A stretch of 64,000 nt of DNA from Rhodoferax sp. (lineage in GTDB: Bacteria; Pseudomonadota; Gammaproteobacteria; Burkholderiales; Burkholderiaceae_C): positions 1 through 64,000 of the forward strand of contig JAIFLV010000052.1 of NCBI GenBank assembly GCA_020048895.1, in the 5' to 3' direction. The translations under genes were made by a program, and so were the position numbers. The notes beneath the pieces are model-generated. The model was given only the letters and a program-made list of their open reading frames with translations. It ran no database searches and was not told where the DNA came from. Every line of letters starts with the position of its first letter. The first letter of the stretch is position 1. Shown here piece by piece: positions 1 through 7,664 of this stretch.

Positions 1-239
1 CGCCGTACCACGCCAATGTGCCGAGCTTTGGCGAATGGGGCTACGTCATTGCCAGCCACCGGCCCTGGCGCAATCCGACGGTGCTGCCGCCCGGGCTGCG
101 TTTTTTAAGTCTACAGACCCTGCCCTTGCTGTTTGATTTTCCCAACGACATGGTGCGCGTACCCGCCGAAGTGAATCGCCTGTCGAACCAGGTGCTGGTC
201 AGCACCTATGAGCACGAGTGGGGACGCGCGCTGCCCTGA
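1..239 (+). CDS. Spermidine synthase-like aminopropyltransferase, C-terminal part (5' end outside window)
   Basis: The frame is open from the first base and ends at the TGA at 237-239; the ATG at 18 in the ORF track is internal. The visible end reads PYHANVPSFGEWGYVIAS, the motif seen near the C-terminus of polyamine aminopropyltransferases, especially the long membrane-fused bacterial type, followed by a tail ending NRLSNQVLVSTYEHEW, also typical. These enzymes move an aminopropyl group from decarboxylated S-adenosylmethionine to putrescine or a related amine. The N-terminal part cannot be assessed. The last 157 bp are repeated at 11,698-11,854, which marks this gene end as the left border of an island. 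Confidence 0.75.
   Translation, partial: PYHANVPSFGEWGYVIASHRPWRNPTVLPPGLRFLSLQTLPLLFDFPNDMVRVPAEVNRLSNQVLVSTYEHEWGRALP
83..239 (+). repeat. Left copy of 157-bp direct repeat (3' end of spermidine synthase-like gene)
   Basis: Bases 83-239 match 11,698-11,854 without gaps, at a constant offset of 11,615. The first ~65 bp (CTGCCGCCCGGGCTGCG onward) are identical. The rest carries about 13 substitutions, nearly all synonymous, with one Val-to-Leu change. The two copies flank a run of accessory genes. This geometry (a gene 3' end plus a homologous 3' end far downstream) is what integration of an island into a gene end produces. The synonymous divergence argues against a recent simple duplication. 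Confidence 0.9.
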
Positions 240-485
240 CCAATCGGGCTGGTGGGCATGAAACCACGCGGCGATTTTCTAGCTGGCAAGCACACAGGGG
301 CGTGGGGTCGGATCCCGATTCAGGACAGTGAAGTGGACGGAGCGCTCAATCTGACTACGAAATCGGGCTCTGACCCCAGGCACCGGCGCAGTCGGCGCAA
401 GGGGAGCCCAAAGATCTTCGGTCTGATCTACCTGGCTGGCATCAGCGACACGCCCTGTCGCACACATTCAGAGAATTGCAGGTCT
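240..485. other. Island left junction with REP-like inverted repeat; no clear gene
   Basis: About 250 bp between the spermidine synthase stop and the next credible start. It contains an imperfect inverted repeat, 303-320 against 361-378 (18-nt arms with two mismatches; GGGGTCGGATCCCGATT and AATCGGGCTCTGACCCC), with a 40-nt spacer. It resembles REP-type palindromes. The string GGGGTCGGAT recurs at 11,668-11,677 just inside the right border. The ORF that opens with GTG at 252 passes through this segment, but its residues look like non-coding translation, so I place the gene start at 486. Confidence 0.5.
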
Positions 486-2249
486 ATGCCAAGTGACCTT
501 TCATCCGCAAACTTCGCTTCCGCTGAACTCCACGCCTTTCAGCATGATTTGTTCCCGCTGGATCCTTGGGGTGCCGGCCATGTGGTGGGCATTGTCGAAA
601 GACCTTGCGCTGGAATAGCACGGGCCTTGATTGGACCGGTGAGCCTTGGGTGCTGGCATATTCCCCAAGGTGCCGTGGTTCGATGCTTGGCTGTCGCAGA
701 GGACAGAACATTTGCGTCCTTGGCGTTCTTGCCGCAGACTCTCTTTAACGAGGCACCGGGGGAGTTTTGGACGAGGGTGGTAGATAGCATCACCTCAGCC
801 TGCGAAAGTGCTATGTCTTCCAAGGACCCCGGTATGTGCCGCACGCCTCCCGACTGCGTGAAGAGTTGGTCATCCCCATTGGTCTGGATTCCAAATCCAC
901 TATGTGGTGATCCCGTCCATGCCTCTGTCCGTTCACTCTCTCAATTGCACGCTTACAGACCGACCGAAATGGGGCTTATCCACGATCTTGCCGATCCCAT
1001 GCAGATCGAGGCACAAGCCCATGCGCATGCTTGCGAGCAAATTGCATTTGGCGTGCGCCGCTTACTCCAGGCACTTGATCCGGCACTTTTCCAAATTCTG
1101 GTGCAGCGCCCAAAGTTGAGCATCACGGTCGCGCACCAAATCCTGTGCATGGCCAAACGGCATAGCCCGAAGGCCGTCACATATGCTCTGCAAGCAATGC
1201 GAACAGAATCGCAGGGACTCCTGCACCTGATTGCAAGCGACAACCCAAAGAAGGACGCAGAAAAGGTGCGGGAAGCTGTTTTCAGTGGCCAGAGCTTGCC
1301 GGATGCCTTTGTGAGTCTTGGGATCGCCAAAGCGGCACACCGAAAATCCCTCTGCAAGCCAGTGTGTCGCAGCGAGCAATGGAAAGAGCCGGAACCGTCA
1401 TTGAGCGATCTTCCGATGGCGGGTCAGGACTGGTTAGCTGCGATGCGCCTGACCCGGCACGTGCCACTGCACGACAAACACGACTGGACCGAATTCAGCC
1501 GGACTGTTCAGCTTGTTCTTGAGCAAGGTTTCCAGAAGGAGTCCACTGCGCTGCAATTGTTGACGTGCTGCACCCGACCGACCGTCCGAGGAAGTGGCAC
1601 TCGGTTGGAGCGGATCATTTCACACGCCCGGACGCTTTCAAACGGTGTCAAGGGGCTAGCCAATATGGCTGTCACTCTTGATGATGTTGTTTCCAAGTTC
1701 CTGGAAACGGTCGGAGCGGCTGGTGACGATGGACCTTATGGAACAAACTTCCCTTTGTCCCTTGATGCACAAGACTCTTGGCAGCTTGCTGCGGGTGTCG
1801 CGCAAATCACTGGCAAATCGTTGTGCGAAATCCTGGCGAGCCTCTTCGATGCACATCCAACGCTCCCTCATTCGTTCGTAGCCCCTGAACATCTCAGCGT
1901 GTATCCGCTCAACAGCCTGGATCTGGTGGTTGCTCACGGCGCTGACTGCAACACTTGCCTCCAACACCATAGGTTTGCGTTGCGCTATGTGACCGGCGGC
2001 GTTGCGCTCTACGGCCTGCGATCTGGTTCAGAAGCGGTCGGCACGATTGCCTTTCAATATGACGTTTCTGAAGACAAGCCAAGGGTGCAAGTTCAAGAAA
2101 TCACGACCAAGGCCGAAACTGACTTGGCATTTTGTCGTTTGACGCGATCGCTGGAGGATGCATTCAATACAGACCAGGCAATTCCAGCCTGGGTCGCGTA
2201 CCAGGATCAGTGCGCTCAATGGCGCCGACGCGCCACTTCTGCGTCATGA
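486..2249 (+). CDS. Uncharacterised 587-aa island protein, possibly PcfJ-like
   Basis: The track extends this ORF to 252, but the ATG at 486 is the first plausible start; the Shine-Dalgarno is weak. There is no signal peptide or membrane segment. The last ~120 residues contain CNTCLQHHRFALRYV, then LYGLRSGSEAVGTIAFQYDV and VQEITTKAET. This order (Cys-rich start, then beta strands resembling a substrate-shape segment) recalls the PcfJ family of plasmid, phage and island proteins. The match is by eye and weak, and the function is unknown. The gene converges on the minus-strand gene at 2216 and overlaps it by 34 bp. It sits just inside the left island border. Confidence 0.6.
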   Translation: MPSDLSSANFASAELHAFQHDLFPLDPWGAGHVVGIVERPCAGIARALIGPVSLGCWHIPQGAVVRCLAVAEDRTFASLAFLPQTLFNEAPGEFWTRVVDSITSACESAMSSKDPGMCRTPPDCVKSWSSPLVWIPNPLCGDPVHASVRSLSQLHAYRPTEMGLIHDLADPMQIEAQAHAHACEQIAFGVRRLLQALDPALFQILVQRPKLSITVAHQILCMAKRHSPKAVTYALQAMRTESQGLLHLIASDNPKKDAEKVREAVFSGQSLPDAFVSLGIAKAAHRKSLCKPVCRSEQWKEPEPSLSDLPMAGQDWLAAMRLTRHVPLHDKHDWTEFSRTVQLVLEQGFQKESTALQLLTCCTRPTVRGSGTRLERIISHARTLSNGVKGLANMAVTLDDVVSKFLETVGAAGDDGPYGTNFPLSLDAQDSWQLAAGVAQITGKSLCEILASLFDAHPTLPHSFVAPEHLSVYPLNSLDLVVAHGADCNTCLQHHRFALRYVTGGVALYGLRSGSEAVGTIAFQYDVSEDKPRVQVQEITTKAETDLAFCRLTRSLEDAFNTDQAIPAWVAYQDQCAQWRRRATSAS

Positions 2250-2689
2250 CAACTATCACAATAGGTTTTTCTCCAACGGCTACCGCGCAGCAGGCCGGGA
2301 GCGCCACATTGCTCACAAATGCATCGACTCTCGCGCTCAGCTTGCGCCTTTTGTTCTTGCAGTACTTCCGAAACCCGTCCGGTGACGTAGAAACGAAGGG
2401 TTCCGGTTTTTTCCTTGATCTGGCCCACCCGCGGCCAACGCTCTTTGGCAACACCCAGAGCAATCAATCCATCAATTTCTGCCTCGCAGGCTTGGCACAA
2501 ACGATCAACCAAGCCGAACCAGCCGTCGCCGCACTCGATTCCCCACTCATCATAGGGACCCGTGTCATCTTCCAAGTGACTTTCGGCGCAAGATTGGTTC
2601 TCAGGCTCGGGATCGACGAGCCGCTTAACCGGTGAGCGAAAGAATTTCGGATATTGCCGTATCAGTTCAGCCTGCAGGTGTGGGGTCAT
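2216..2689 (-). CDS. Conserved hypothetical protein with C-terminal Cys pairs (157 aa)
   Basis: A small soluble protein with an ATG start at 2689. The middle carries GDGWFGLVDRLCQACEAEI and IKEKTGTLRFYV, a pattern I know from phage- and island-borne hypothetical proteins. The C-terminus has CEQCGAPG and YCDSCH, two CxxC pairs that probably bind zinc. I know no biochemical role for the family. It converges on the preceding gene and diverges from the HAD gene at 2848 across a 158-bp gap that must hold promoters for both. Confidence 0.65.
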   Translation of the reverse strand: MTPHLQAELIRQYPKFFRSPVKRLVDPEPENQSCAESHLEDDTGPYDEWGIECGDGWFGLVDRLCQACEAEIDGLIALGVAKERWPRVGQIKEKTGTLRFYVTGRVSEVLQEQKAQAERESRCICEQCGAPGLLRGSRWRKTYCDSCHDAEVARRRH

Positions 2690-2847
2690 TGTCTTGGCTT
2701 TCTATAGGGTGTGCGCCCATTGTGTCCCGAGCATAGGCCCATCAGGGGCATCTCAGTTTCCAGCTTGGACCGGACGCATTTGATTGTGGATAGCAATGCG
2801 TCACTTTGTGTCGGGTCCGTCTCCATCGCCAATAGGGGATTGCAAAC

Positions 2848-3348
2848 ATGATTCTGTTTCTCGACTTCGACGGTGTCCTACACCCGCAATACGAAGGCCA
2901 ACCAGTGCCCGTCGACGTGGCGTTCTGTCACCTCCCGCGCTTTGAGACCGTCATGCGCGATTTTCCGAGTGTGGAAATAGTCATCAGTTCTACGTGGCGC
3001 GAGCAGTTCAGCCTCGACATTCTTCGTGCGAAGTTCTCGCCCGATATTGCGGAGCGCATCACCGGCACCACTCCATTGGCTGCAGAGGCTTTACCGCCCC
3101 ATATGGTGGAAGTGCGGGAATGGGAAATTGTCACTTGGTTGCGAGTCAACAATCGACAAGGCGAAGACTGGATTGCACTCGACGATTGCGCTTGGCAGTT
3201 CAAAGACCACCGGGACCGGGTGGTGGCTTGCACGGGTTACATCGGGCTGGATTGTGGTGCTGAATGCCGATTGAGGGCAATGTTTTTCGCGCCTCAAACT
3301 ATCGGAAATTTGACCTACACGAGGTACCCACGGTGCCCGCCCGCTTGA
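2848..3348 (+). CDS. HAD-superfamily hydrolase of the RNA-repair-associated (HAD_SAK_2) type
   Basis: A 166-aa single-domain protein that starts straight into HAD motif I (FLDFDGVLH, residues 3-11). Motif II is ISSTWRE (about 46-52) and motif IV is IALDD (about 110). This set, with no cap domain, matches the HAD domain named after Swiss-army-knife RNA repair proteins, which are predicted phosphatases on nucleic-acid ends or nucleotides. Stand-alone copies are common in accessory regions. The substrate is unknown. The stop lies 8 bp from the convergent stop of the UDG-like gene. Confidence 0.75.
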   Translation: MILFLDFDGVLHPQYEGQPVPVDVAFCHLPRFETVMRDFPSVEIVISSTWREQFSLDILRAKFSPDIAERITGTTPLAAEALPPHMVEVREWEIVTWLRVNNRQGEDWIALDDCAWQFKDHRDRVVACTGYIGLDCGAECRLRAMFFAPQTIGNLTYTRYPRCPPA

Positions 3349-3356
3349 TTGCGACA

Positions 3357-4025
3357 CTAATCTTGTGTGAGCCATTCCACGATGTGCTCTTTCACTTTGC
3401 CGCGGCTGTCTAATGGCGAGTAACGGCTCAGATGCGGAAGCCCGTAGACACGAACTTTACGACCGAGATGTGTCGCAACGAATGAACGACACTTCCAATT
3501 GCCATGTCCAGCCAAGATAATTGACTCAAATGCGTTCGAACCGAACTTGTCGAATAAAAAACGATAGGGTGATCGACTGGAATTTCCGAAAACAAGAATG
3601 CGTTTTGGCTGAACGATCTCCAATAGCTTTTCATGAACGGGCCAACAGAGGGCAGCATCTTCTGGAAACTGAATTCCACTCGCATCCCGGCTCTGCATAA
3701 AAATCAAATTGCTTGCACAAACATCTTCAATATAGTGATTCCAGACTTTCAGTAGCTCGGCAAGCCGAATCTGAAGAGGAGCTAGCGTTCCATCCCTATT
3801 ACCCCAGTCTGTTGCCAGATAGTCATTGTCAATTTTGGCGGGAAGCTTTTCAAGATGTTCCGCAAGAGTTGGACCTTGCGTCCCACCAGGATTCAAACCC
3901 AAAATGTAGACATCACCTTTCGTGATCGTTTTGGCCGCGCTGTACAAAACGGCACCGCTTCTGTTCAATAGGTTTTGCTGAGAGAGCAGTCCGCTAACTT
4001 TTTTGACAAGTTCATTTGTATCCAC
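3357..4025 (-). CDS. Uracil-DNA-glycosylase-fold-like protein (222 aa)
   Basis: The start is GTG at 4025, preceded by AAAGGAAAAATA, a good ribosome site. Visible motifs are YILGLNPGGTQG (about residues 40-51; compare the G-x-x-P-G motif 1 of UDGs), LVFGNSSRSPYRF (about 145) and a late VYGLPHLSRYSP in the position of the UDG HPS motif. This spacing suggests a UDG-superfamily protein, though the catalytic residues are not canonical. Base composition is clearly more AT-rich than the flanking chromosome, consistent with transfer. It is the last gene of a minus-strand run with the WYL regulator and the DUF2779 nuclease. Confidence 0.5.
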   Translation of the reverse strand: MDTNELVKKVSGLLSQQNLLNRSGAVLYSAAKTITKGDVYILGLNPGGTQGPTLAEHLEKLPAKIDNDYLATDWGNRDGTLAPLQIRLAELLKVWNHYIEDVCASNLIFMQSRDASGIQFPEDAALCWPVHEKLLEIVQPKRILVFGNSSRSPYRFLFDKFGSNAFESIILAGHGNWKCRSFVATHLGRKVRVYGLPHLSRYSPLDSRGKVKEHIVEWLTQD

Positions 4026-4113
4026 TATTTTTCCTTTGATTTGAAGCTTCCAGAAATTCTTGAGTGCTATCTAGATTTGCGGCATTTCGAAATGGGAGCA
4101 TGGCTTCGCTGCT

Positions 4114-5103
4114 TCAACGGCAATATGTTACAGCCAGTCGCGTGACCTCACTCACCCCATCCCCAAAACTATTGAGCCACCGCCCGAGCACATCAGTGTC
4201 GGCCACCGTCGCCATGATCTCATACCCATCAGGCAGTTCTTTGTATGTCTGGTCCGTCGACAACGGGCATTCCAAGATGTGCAACCCGTTGGGCTTGTCG
4301 ATGCGAAACCGCAAGCGAATCATTTTGGGCGGGCCGTCACCGAACCCCATGTCGTCGTTCAACTGCTGCAATTCAAAATCTTTCGGGCGATCAAACTGGA
4401 AGGTTGACGCTTTTGCGGACTTGATCCGGTGCAGTGCCAGGCTGCGGTTGTCGTCGTAGCCTTCAAAGCGGCAGGCCAAATACATGCGCGGGCCTTGCTG
4501 CACCAAGCCCAGGGGCATTACGCGGTAGCCGCTTGCTTTTGTCACGTTGGCGTTCTGATAGGTCACATCGAGCCAGCGGTTGTCATACAAGGCGTCGCTG
4601 ACCTGCTGAAATACTTCTGGCATGACTTTGGGCGGAAGCAGCGGCTGGCCGGTGCTGACGACACGAATCTTGTCGAGCCATTGCCGTTCAAGCTGCTTCG
4701 TGGCACTATCATCCAGACGGCCGCGTGCCTGACTGAAGAAACCCTCCATGGACTTCATGAGCCGGGCTGGCAACAGATGGCCGAGCTGTTGTTCGGCAAG
4801 TGTCAGCAGCAATGATTCCTGTGGACTCAGGCCGCCAATGCTCAGGGCTTTGGCTGATTCTTTCCAGCGGTAGCGGTATGGCTTGCTGCGCTCATCGCGC
4901 TCAATATCGAGTGTTTTGAAATCAGGGTCAGACAGTGTTTCGAGCAGGTGCTGAATGGTGCGCAGCTCGCGTGTGAACCGGGTGTCGGTGTCGATCAGCT
5001 TTTGGCGCAACTCTGCGGCAGTGACGGCACGGTCCTTTCGGATGCGCTTCAACAGCTCCAGCGTGAGTTGCAGGGTTTCCAGGGAGTCAGGGCGAATTGA
5101 CAT
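4114..5103 (-). CDS. WYL-domain transcriptional regulator
   Basis: 329 aa. The N-terminal ~70 residues are a helical, winged-HTH-like segment (TLQLTLELLKRI, TAAELRQKL, FTRELRTIQ). The central and C-terminal part carries the WYL core (NRWLDVTYQN near residue 175, YRVMPLGLVQQGPRMYLAC, RSLALHRIKSA) and the WCX-like tail (DVLGRWLNSFGDGVSEV). WYL regulators sense nucleic-acid or nucleotide ligands and are often linked to phage-defence islands. It lies 12 bp downstream of the DUF2779 gene stop on the same strand, so the two are probably co-transcribed. Confidence 0.85.
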   Translation of the reverse strand: MSIRPDSLETLQLTLELLKRIRKDRAVTAAELRQKLIDTDTRFTRELRTIQHLLETLSDPDFKTLDIERDERSKPYRYRWKESAKALSIGGLSPQESLLLTLAEQQLGHLLPARLMKSMEGFFSQARGRLDDSATKQLERQWLDKIRVVSTGQPLLPPKVMPEVFQQVSDALYDNRWLDVTYQNANVTKASGYRVMPLGLVQQGPRMYLACRFEGYDDNRSLALHRIKSAKASTFQFDRPKDFELQQLNDDMGFGDGPPKMIRLRFRIDKPNGLHILECPLSTDQTYKELPDGYEIMATVADTDVLGRWLNSFGDGVSEVTRLAVTYCR

Positions 5104-5115
5104 GGTGTCGGGCGG

Positions 5116-6612
5116 CTAAAGTTTCAGATCAGTACGGCCTGCAAACACCTGCCACAGACGTACCATGGCATAGGTGTCAAGCCAGCAATAGGCCAGCAGT
5201 TGTTGTTCGATTTGGGTCTTGCGCTCTGGCAAAGTTTTGGGGTGAATGGCCTCCAAATAGGCGTCCATCGCCATGCCGCCGTCTTGCACGCCATCCAATG
5301 CGTCATATCGCAGTTCGGGCACCACGGCTGGTAAAACTTTCTTGATGCTCCAGCTTCCCTGTTGGCTGGGGTGGTAGTAACGCTTCCTGGCAATGGGCAG
5401 CAAATCCACCATGCGGGCATTGATAGCCAGTAGCGCATCACGCAAGCTTGGGTATCGCGTTGCAAGCTCGTGAATGCGCGATGCCTCAAAGGCGGCGTTG
5501 TAAACATACACCGGGCCACTGGTGCCGCAGCTTGCAATCAAAGCGTAGGCGAATGGCTCAGCGGGATCAGCACCTGAGAGATCAAGAAACCCCTGGTGGT
5601 CAAGCTGACCCGATTCAGACAGGGTATGCAGGCTGAACTGGAAGCTGTTTTGCTGATATGGACGGGTGCCAGCCCAGATGGGCACGGCAAACTGGATGGT
5701 CTCGAAGTCCAGAAAATAGGCAGGCAGCCCATGCATGGCCAAATCGGCGGCGGCACCTTCGGCATCGAAAAACACCGTGTTGGCCAGGGTGTGGGCTTTG
5801 ACTCGCAACTGCCTGGGGTTGAGCAGGTCGTCAGGGACATCTGCCAACTCGATGACGCCCTGTGATGCCAGCTCCTGCGCCTTGGCACCAAAGTACGGCA
5901 GCCAAAGGACTGGGTACTGCGCCTTGGGCTCATCCTGGCTGCAATGGTCATAAAAGCCGCAGGCATAGGGCGTGTCGCAATGTGCTCCTGTATCGATAGC
6001 TGGTGGCGCAATACTGGCGCTGGTTAGCTGGGCTTTTTGTATCCAGGCTTTGACCTCTTCGGTGCGTGAGAAGGCTTCTGCCGTCAAGTCGTTTTCTTTC
6101 AGCAAACCGCTGTAATCCTCGTTGCCCGAATAGGTCCATGAACTGTCAATGTGCGCCAGGGCAATGCTGTGCAACATAACACCTGCCGACTGGGCCACAA
6201 ACGCTTGCACGGCAACGTCGTCGCGGTGATAGTCTTTGACACTGGTGGAAGATTTGACTTCTACCATGCGCCAGACCTGCTGGCCGTCGATGGTCTCGGG
6301 CAGCATGACGTCGGCAAAGGCCAGCGCACCAGCCGCACAAAACCCTGCTTCAAAAATCGGGTTGGGGTGTTTCAACAGTTGGGTGCTGCGCTCGAAGGCC
6401 TTTTTGAAACCATCGCTTTGCACGTCAATCAGGGCACCCAGGTTTTTGGGGTCATAGATGCGGCGGGCAATGTCTCCGACCTGATGGCCAATCTGGAAGC
6501 TGGCTTCGGTGGCGGCAGAATCCTCGCGCAACTCCGGTCGGTGAATCTCCAGCCACAGCCGCTTGGGGCACTGGCGCAAGGCCAGCAGTTTTGATTTTGA
6601 AAAGTTGCGCAA
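5116..6612 (-). CDS. DUF2779 protein: Cas4-like PD-(D/E)XK nuclease plus DnaQ-like exonuclease
   Basis: 498 aa. The start is TTG at 6612 behind a strong GGGAGG 8 nt upstream. The N-terminal half looks like a Cas4/RecB-type nuclease: CPKRLWLE at 15-22, Asp101, and EVKSS at 118-122. Cysteines at 15, 212, 218 and 224 could hold a 4Fe-4S cluster as in Cas4 and AddB. The C-terminal half starts AYFLDFETIQF (Asp302, Glu304), the first motif of a DEDD exonuclease, and matches DUF2779. The likely role is cleavage and trimming of DNA or RNA. It sits between the AAA+/paralog block and the WYL regulator on the same strand. Confidence 0.8.
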   Translation of the reverse strand: MRNFSKSKLLALRQCPKRLWLEIHRPELREDSAATEASFQIGHQVGDIARRIYDPKNLGALIDVQSDGFKKAFERSTQLLKHPNPIFEAGFCAAGALAFADVMLPETIDGQQVWRMVEVKSSTSVKDYHRDDVAVQAFVAQSAGVMLHSIALAHIDSSWTYSGNEDYSGLLKENDLTAEAFSRTEEVKAWIQKAQLTSASIAPPAIDTGAHCDTPYACGFYDHCSQDEPKAQYPVLWLPYFGAKAQELASQGVIELADVPDDLLNPRQLRVKAHTLANTVFFDAEGAAADLAMHGLPAYFLDFETIQFAVPIWAGTRPYQQNSFQFSLHTLSESGQLDHQGFLDLSGADPAEPFAYALIASCGTSGPVYVYNAAFEASRIHELATRYPSLRDALLAINARMVDLLPIARKRYYHPSQQGSWSIKKVLPAVVPELRYDALDGVQDGGMAMDAYLEAIHPKTLPERKTQIEQQLLAYCWLDTYAMVRLWQVFAGRTDLKL

Positions 6613-6814
6613 ATTGCGTGCCTCCCTGTTTTTGATCTCAGTCTATCGCCCAACCCGCCTCGAGCAAAGCGTCCACATCGTCAAACCACAGTTTTTCTTC
6701 GTCGGTTTTGGTTCCTGTGGGTTGATCTACTGATTGTTCACAGAAGTGCGATGCGCTGTGTCGCATGTCTTTGGCCACTTGGCACATCGACCAACGCTGC
6801 GAGACAACCCTGAA

Positions 6815-7216
6815 TTACGATGAAACCAGCTCAAATCGCCGACCATCAAAATGCCAGCAATGAAAGCCGTCTTGCCGCTGCAGGCCAAGCACCAATGATT
6901 GTGGTGATCTGAAGTACGGCGAATAGCTTGCAGAGACATCGTCCATCACCGGTGGGTCCAGACATTCGACCACCACCGCTGATTCTCCGTACTGCGGCCA
7001 TTTGACATATTTCAAACCTGGCTGCCAGCGCACCAGATCACCGGGGCGGAACTTGCCAGGCTCGGTACCATGGATGCGGCGGTACGCATCGCGCAGTGCC
7101 TCGATCTTTTGTGCCCGTGCCTCGCCCGGCGCATCAAGTTCGGGCTGAGTGTTTGCAGCAGCCAGACCATGCAGCATGCTTTGCACGGCCGGATCCAATC
7201 TACGACGTTGATTCAT
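6815..7216 (-). CDS. Small island protein, paralog B (133 aa)
   Basis: The start ATG at 7216 overlaps the stop of the upstream gene (ATGA), indicating translational coupling. The protein has a helical N-terminus, then FRPGDLVRWQPGLKY, YGESAVVVECLDPPV, LVLGLQRQDGFHCWHFDGRRFEL. The same blocks in the same order occur in the 139-aa neighbour, so the two are diverged tandem paralogs. The predicted core is an all-beta domain, perhaps SH3-like. No named family is recognised. The tight link to the double AAA+ ATPase suggests adaptor or effector subunits, which is inference. Confidence 0.75.
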   Translation of the reverse strand: MNQRRRLDPAVQSMLHGLAAANTQPELDAPGEARAQKIEALRDAYRRIHGTEPGKFRPGDLVRWQPGLKYVKWPQYGESAVVVECLDPPVMDDVSASYSPYFRSPQSLVLGLQRQDGFHCWHFDGRRFELVSS

Positions 7217-7632
7217 TTGGATACCTCCACATCATGCGTCACTTCAAAACGACGGCCATCAAAATGCCAAGTGTGAAAATCACCATCAGCACCCTGGATG
7301 CCAAGCACCAAATTCAATGGCTCGCGGTACAGGTTGGTTCCGTCGAGTTCCTTGCTGGTGTCGAGAACCGGTGGATTGAGTACATCCATGACGATGGCAG
7401 GTTCGCCATAGGATGGATGCGCCCTGTTTTGCATGCCAGACTTCCACTGAACAATCTGGCCTGGGTGAAAACCCATTGCGGGCGCCAACGCAAACCGACG
7501 TTGAAACGCCAGCAGGTTCTCATCGCGATCATTGACCAGTTCTTGTGCAAGTTCAGCCGTGTGGTCCGCGCTCTTGAGCATGTTGTCAAGCAGGTGGCTG
7601 AAAGCTGCGTCATTTTTGTATTTGGGTGCCAT
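7213..7632 (-). CDS. Small island protein, paralog A (139 aa)
   Basis: The track starts this ORF at 7953, inside the AAA+ gene. The ATG at 7632, preceded by GAACGAGG, is the right start and leaves a 32-bp gap after the ATPase stop. The protein contains FHPGQIVQWKSGMQN, YGEPAIVMDVLNPPV and LNLVLGIQGADGDFHTWHFDGRRFEV, shared with the next gene. The N-terminal ~60 residues are helical and differ from paralog B. Function is unknown. As a coupled pair downstream of the ATPase, the two may form a heteromeric partner for it. Confidence 0.75.
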   Translation of the reverse strand: MAPKYKNDAAFSHLLDNMLKSADHTAELAQELVNDRDENLLAFQRRFALAPAMGFHPGQIVQWKSGMQNRAHPSYGEPAIVMDVLNPPVLDTSKELDGTNLYREPLNLVLGIQGADGDFHTWHFDGRRFEVTHDVEVSK

Positions 7633-7664
7633 GGTTTTTCCTCGTTCTTGTGGATGGTGACCGC

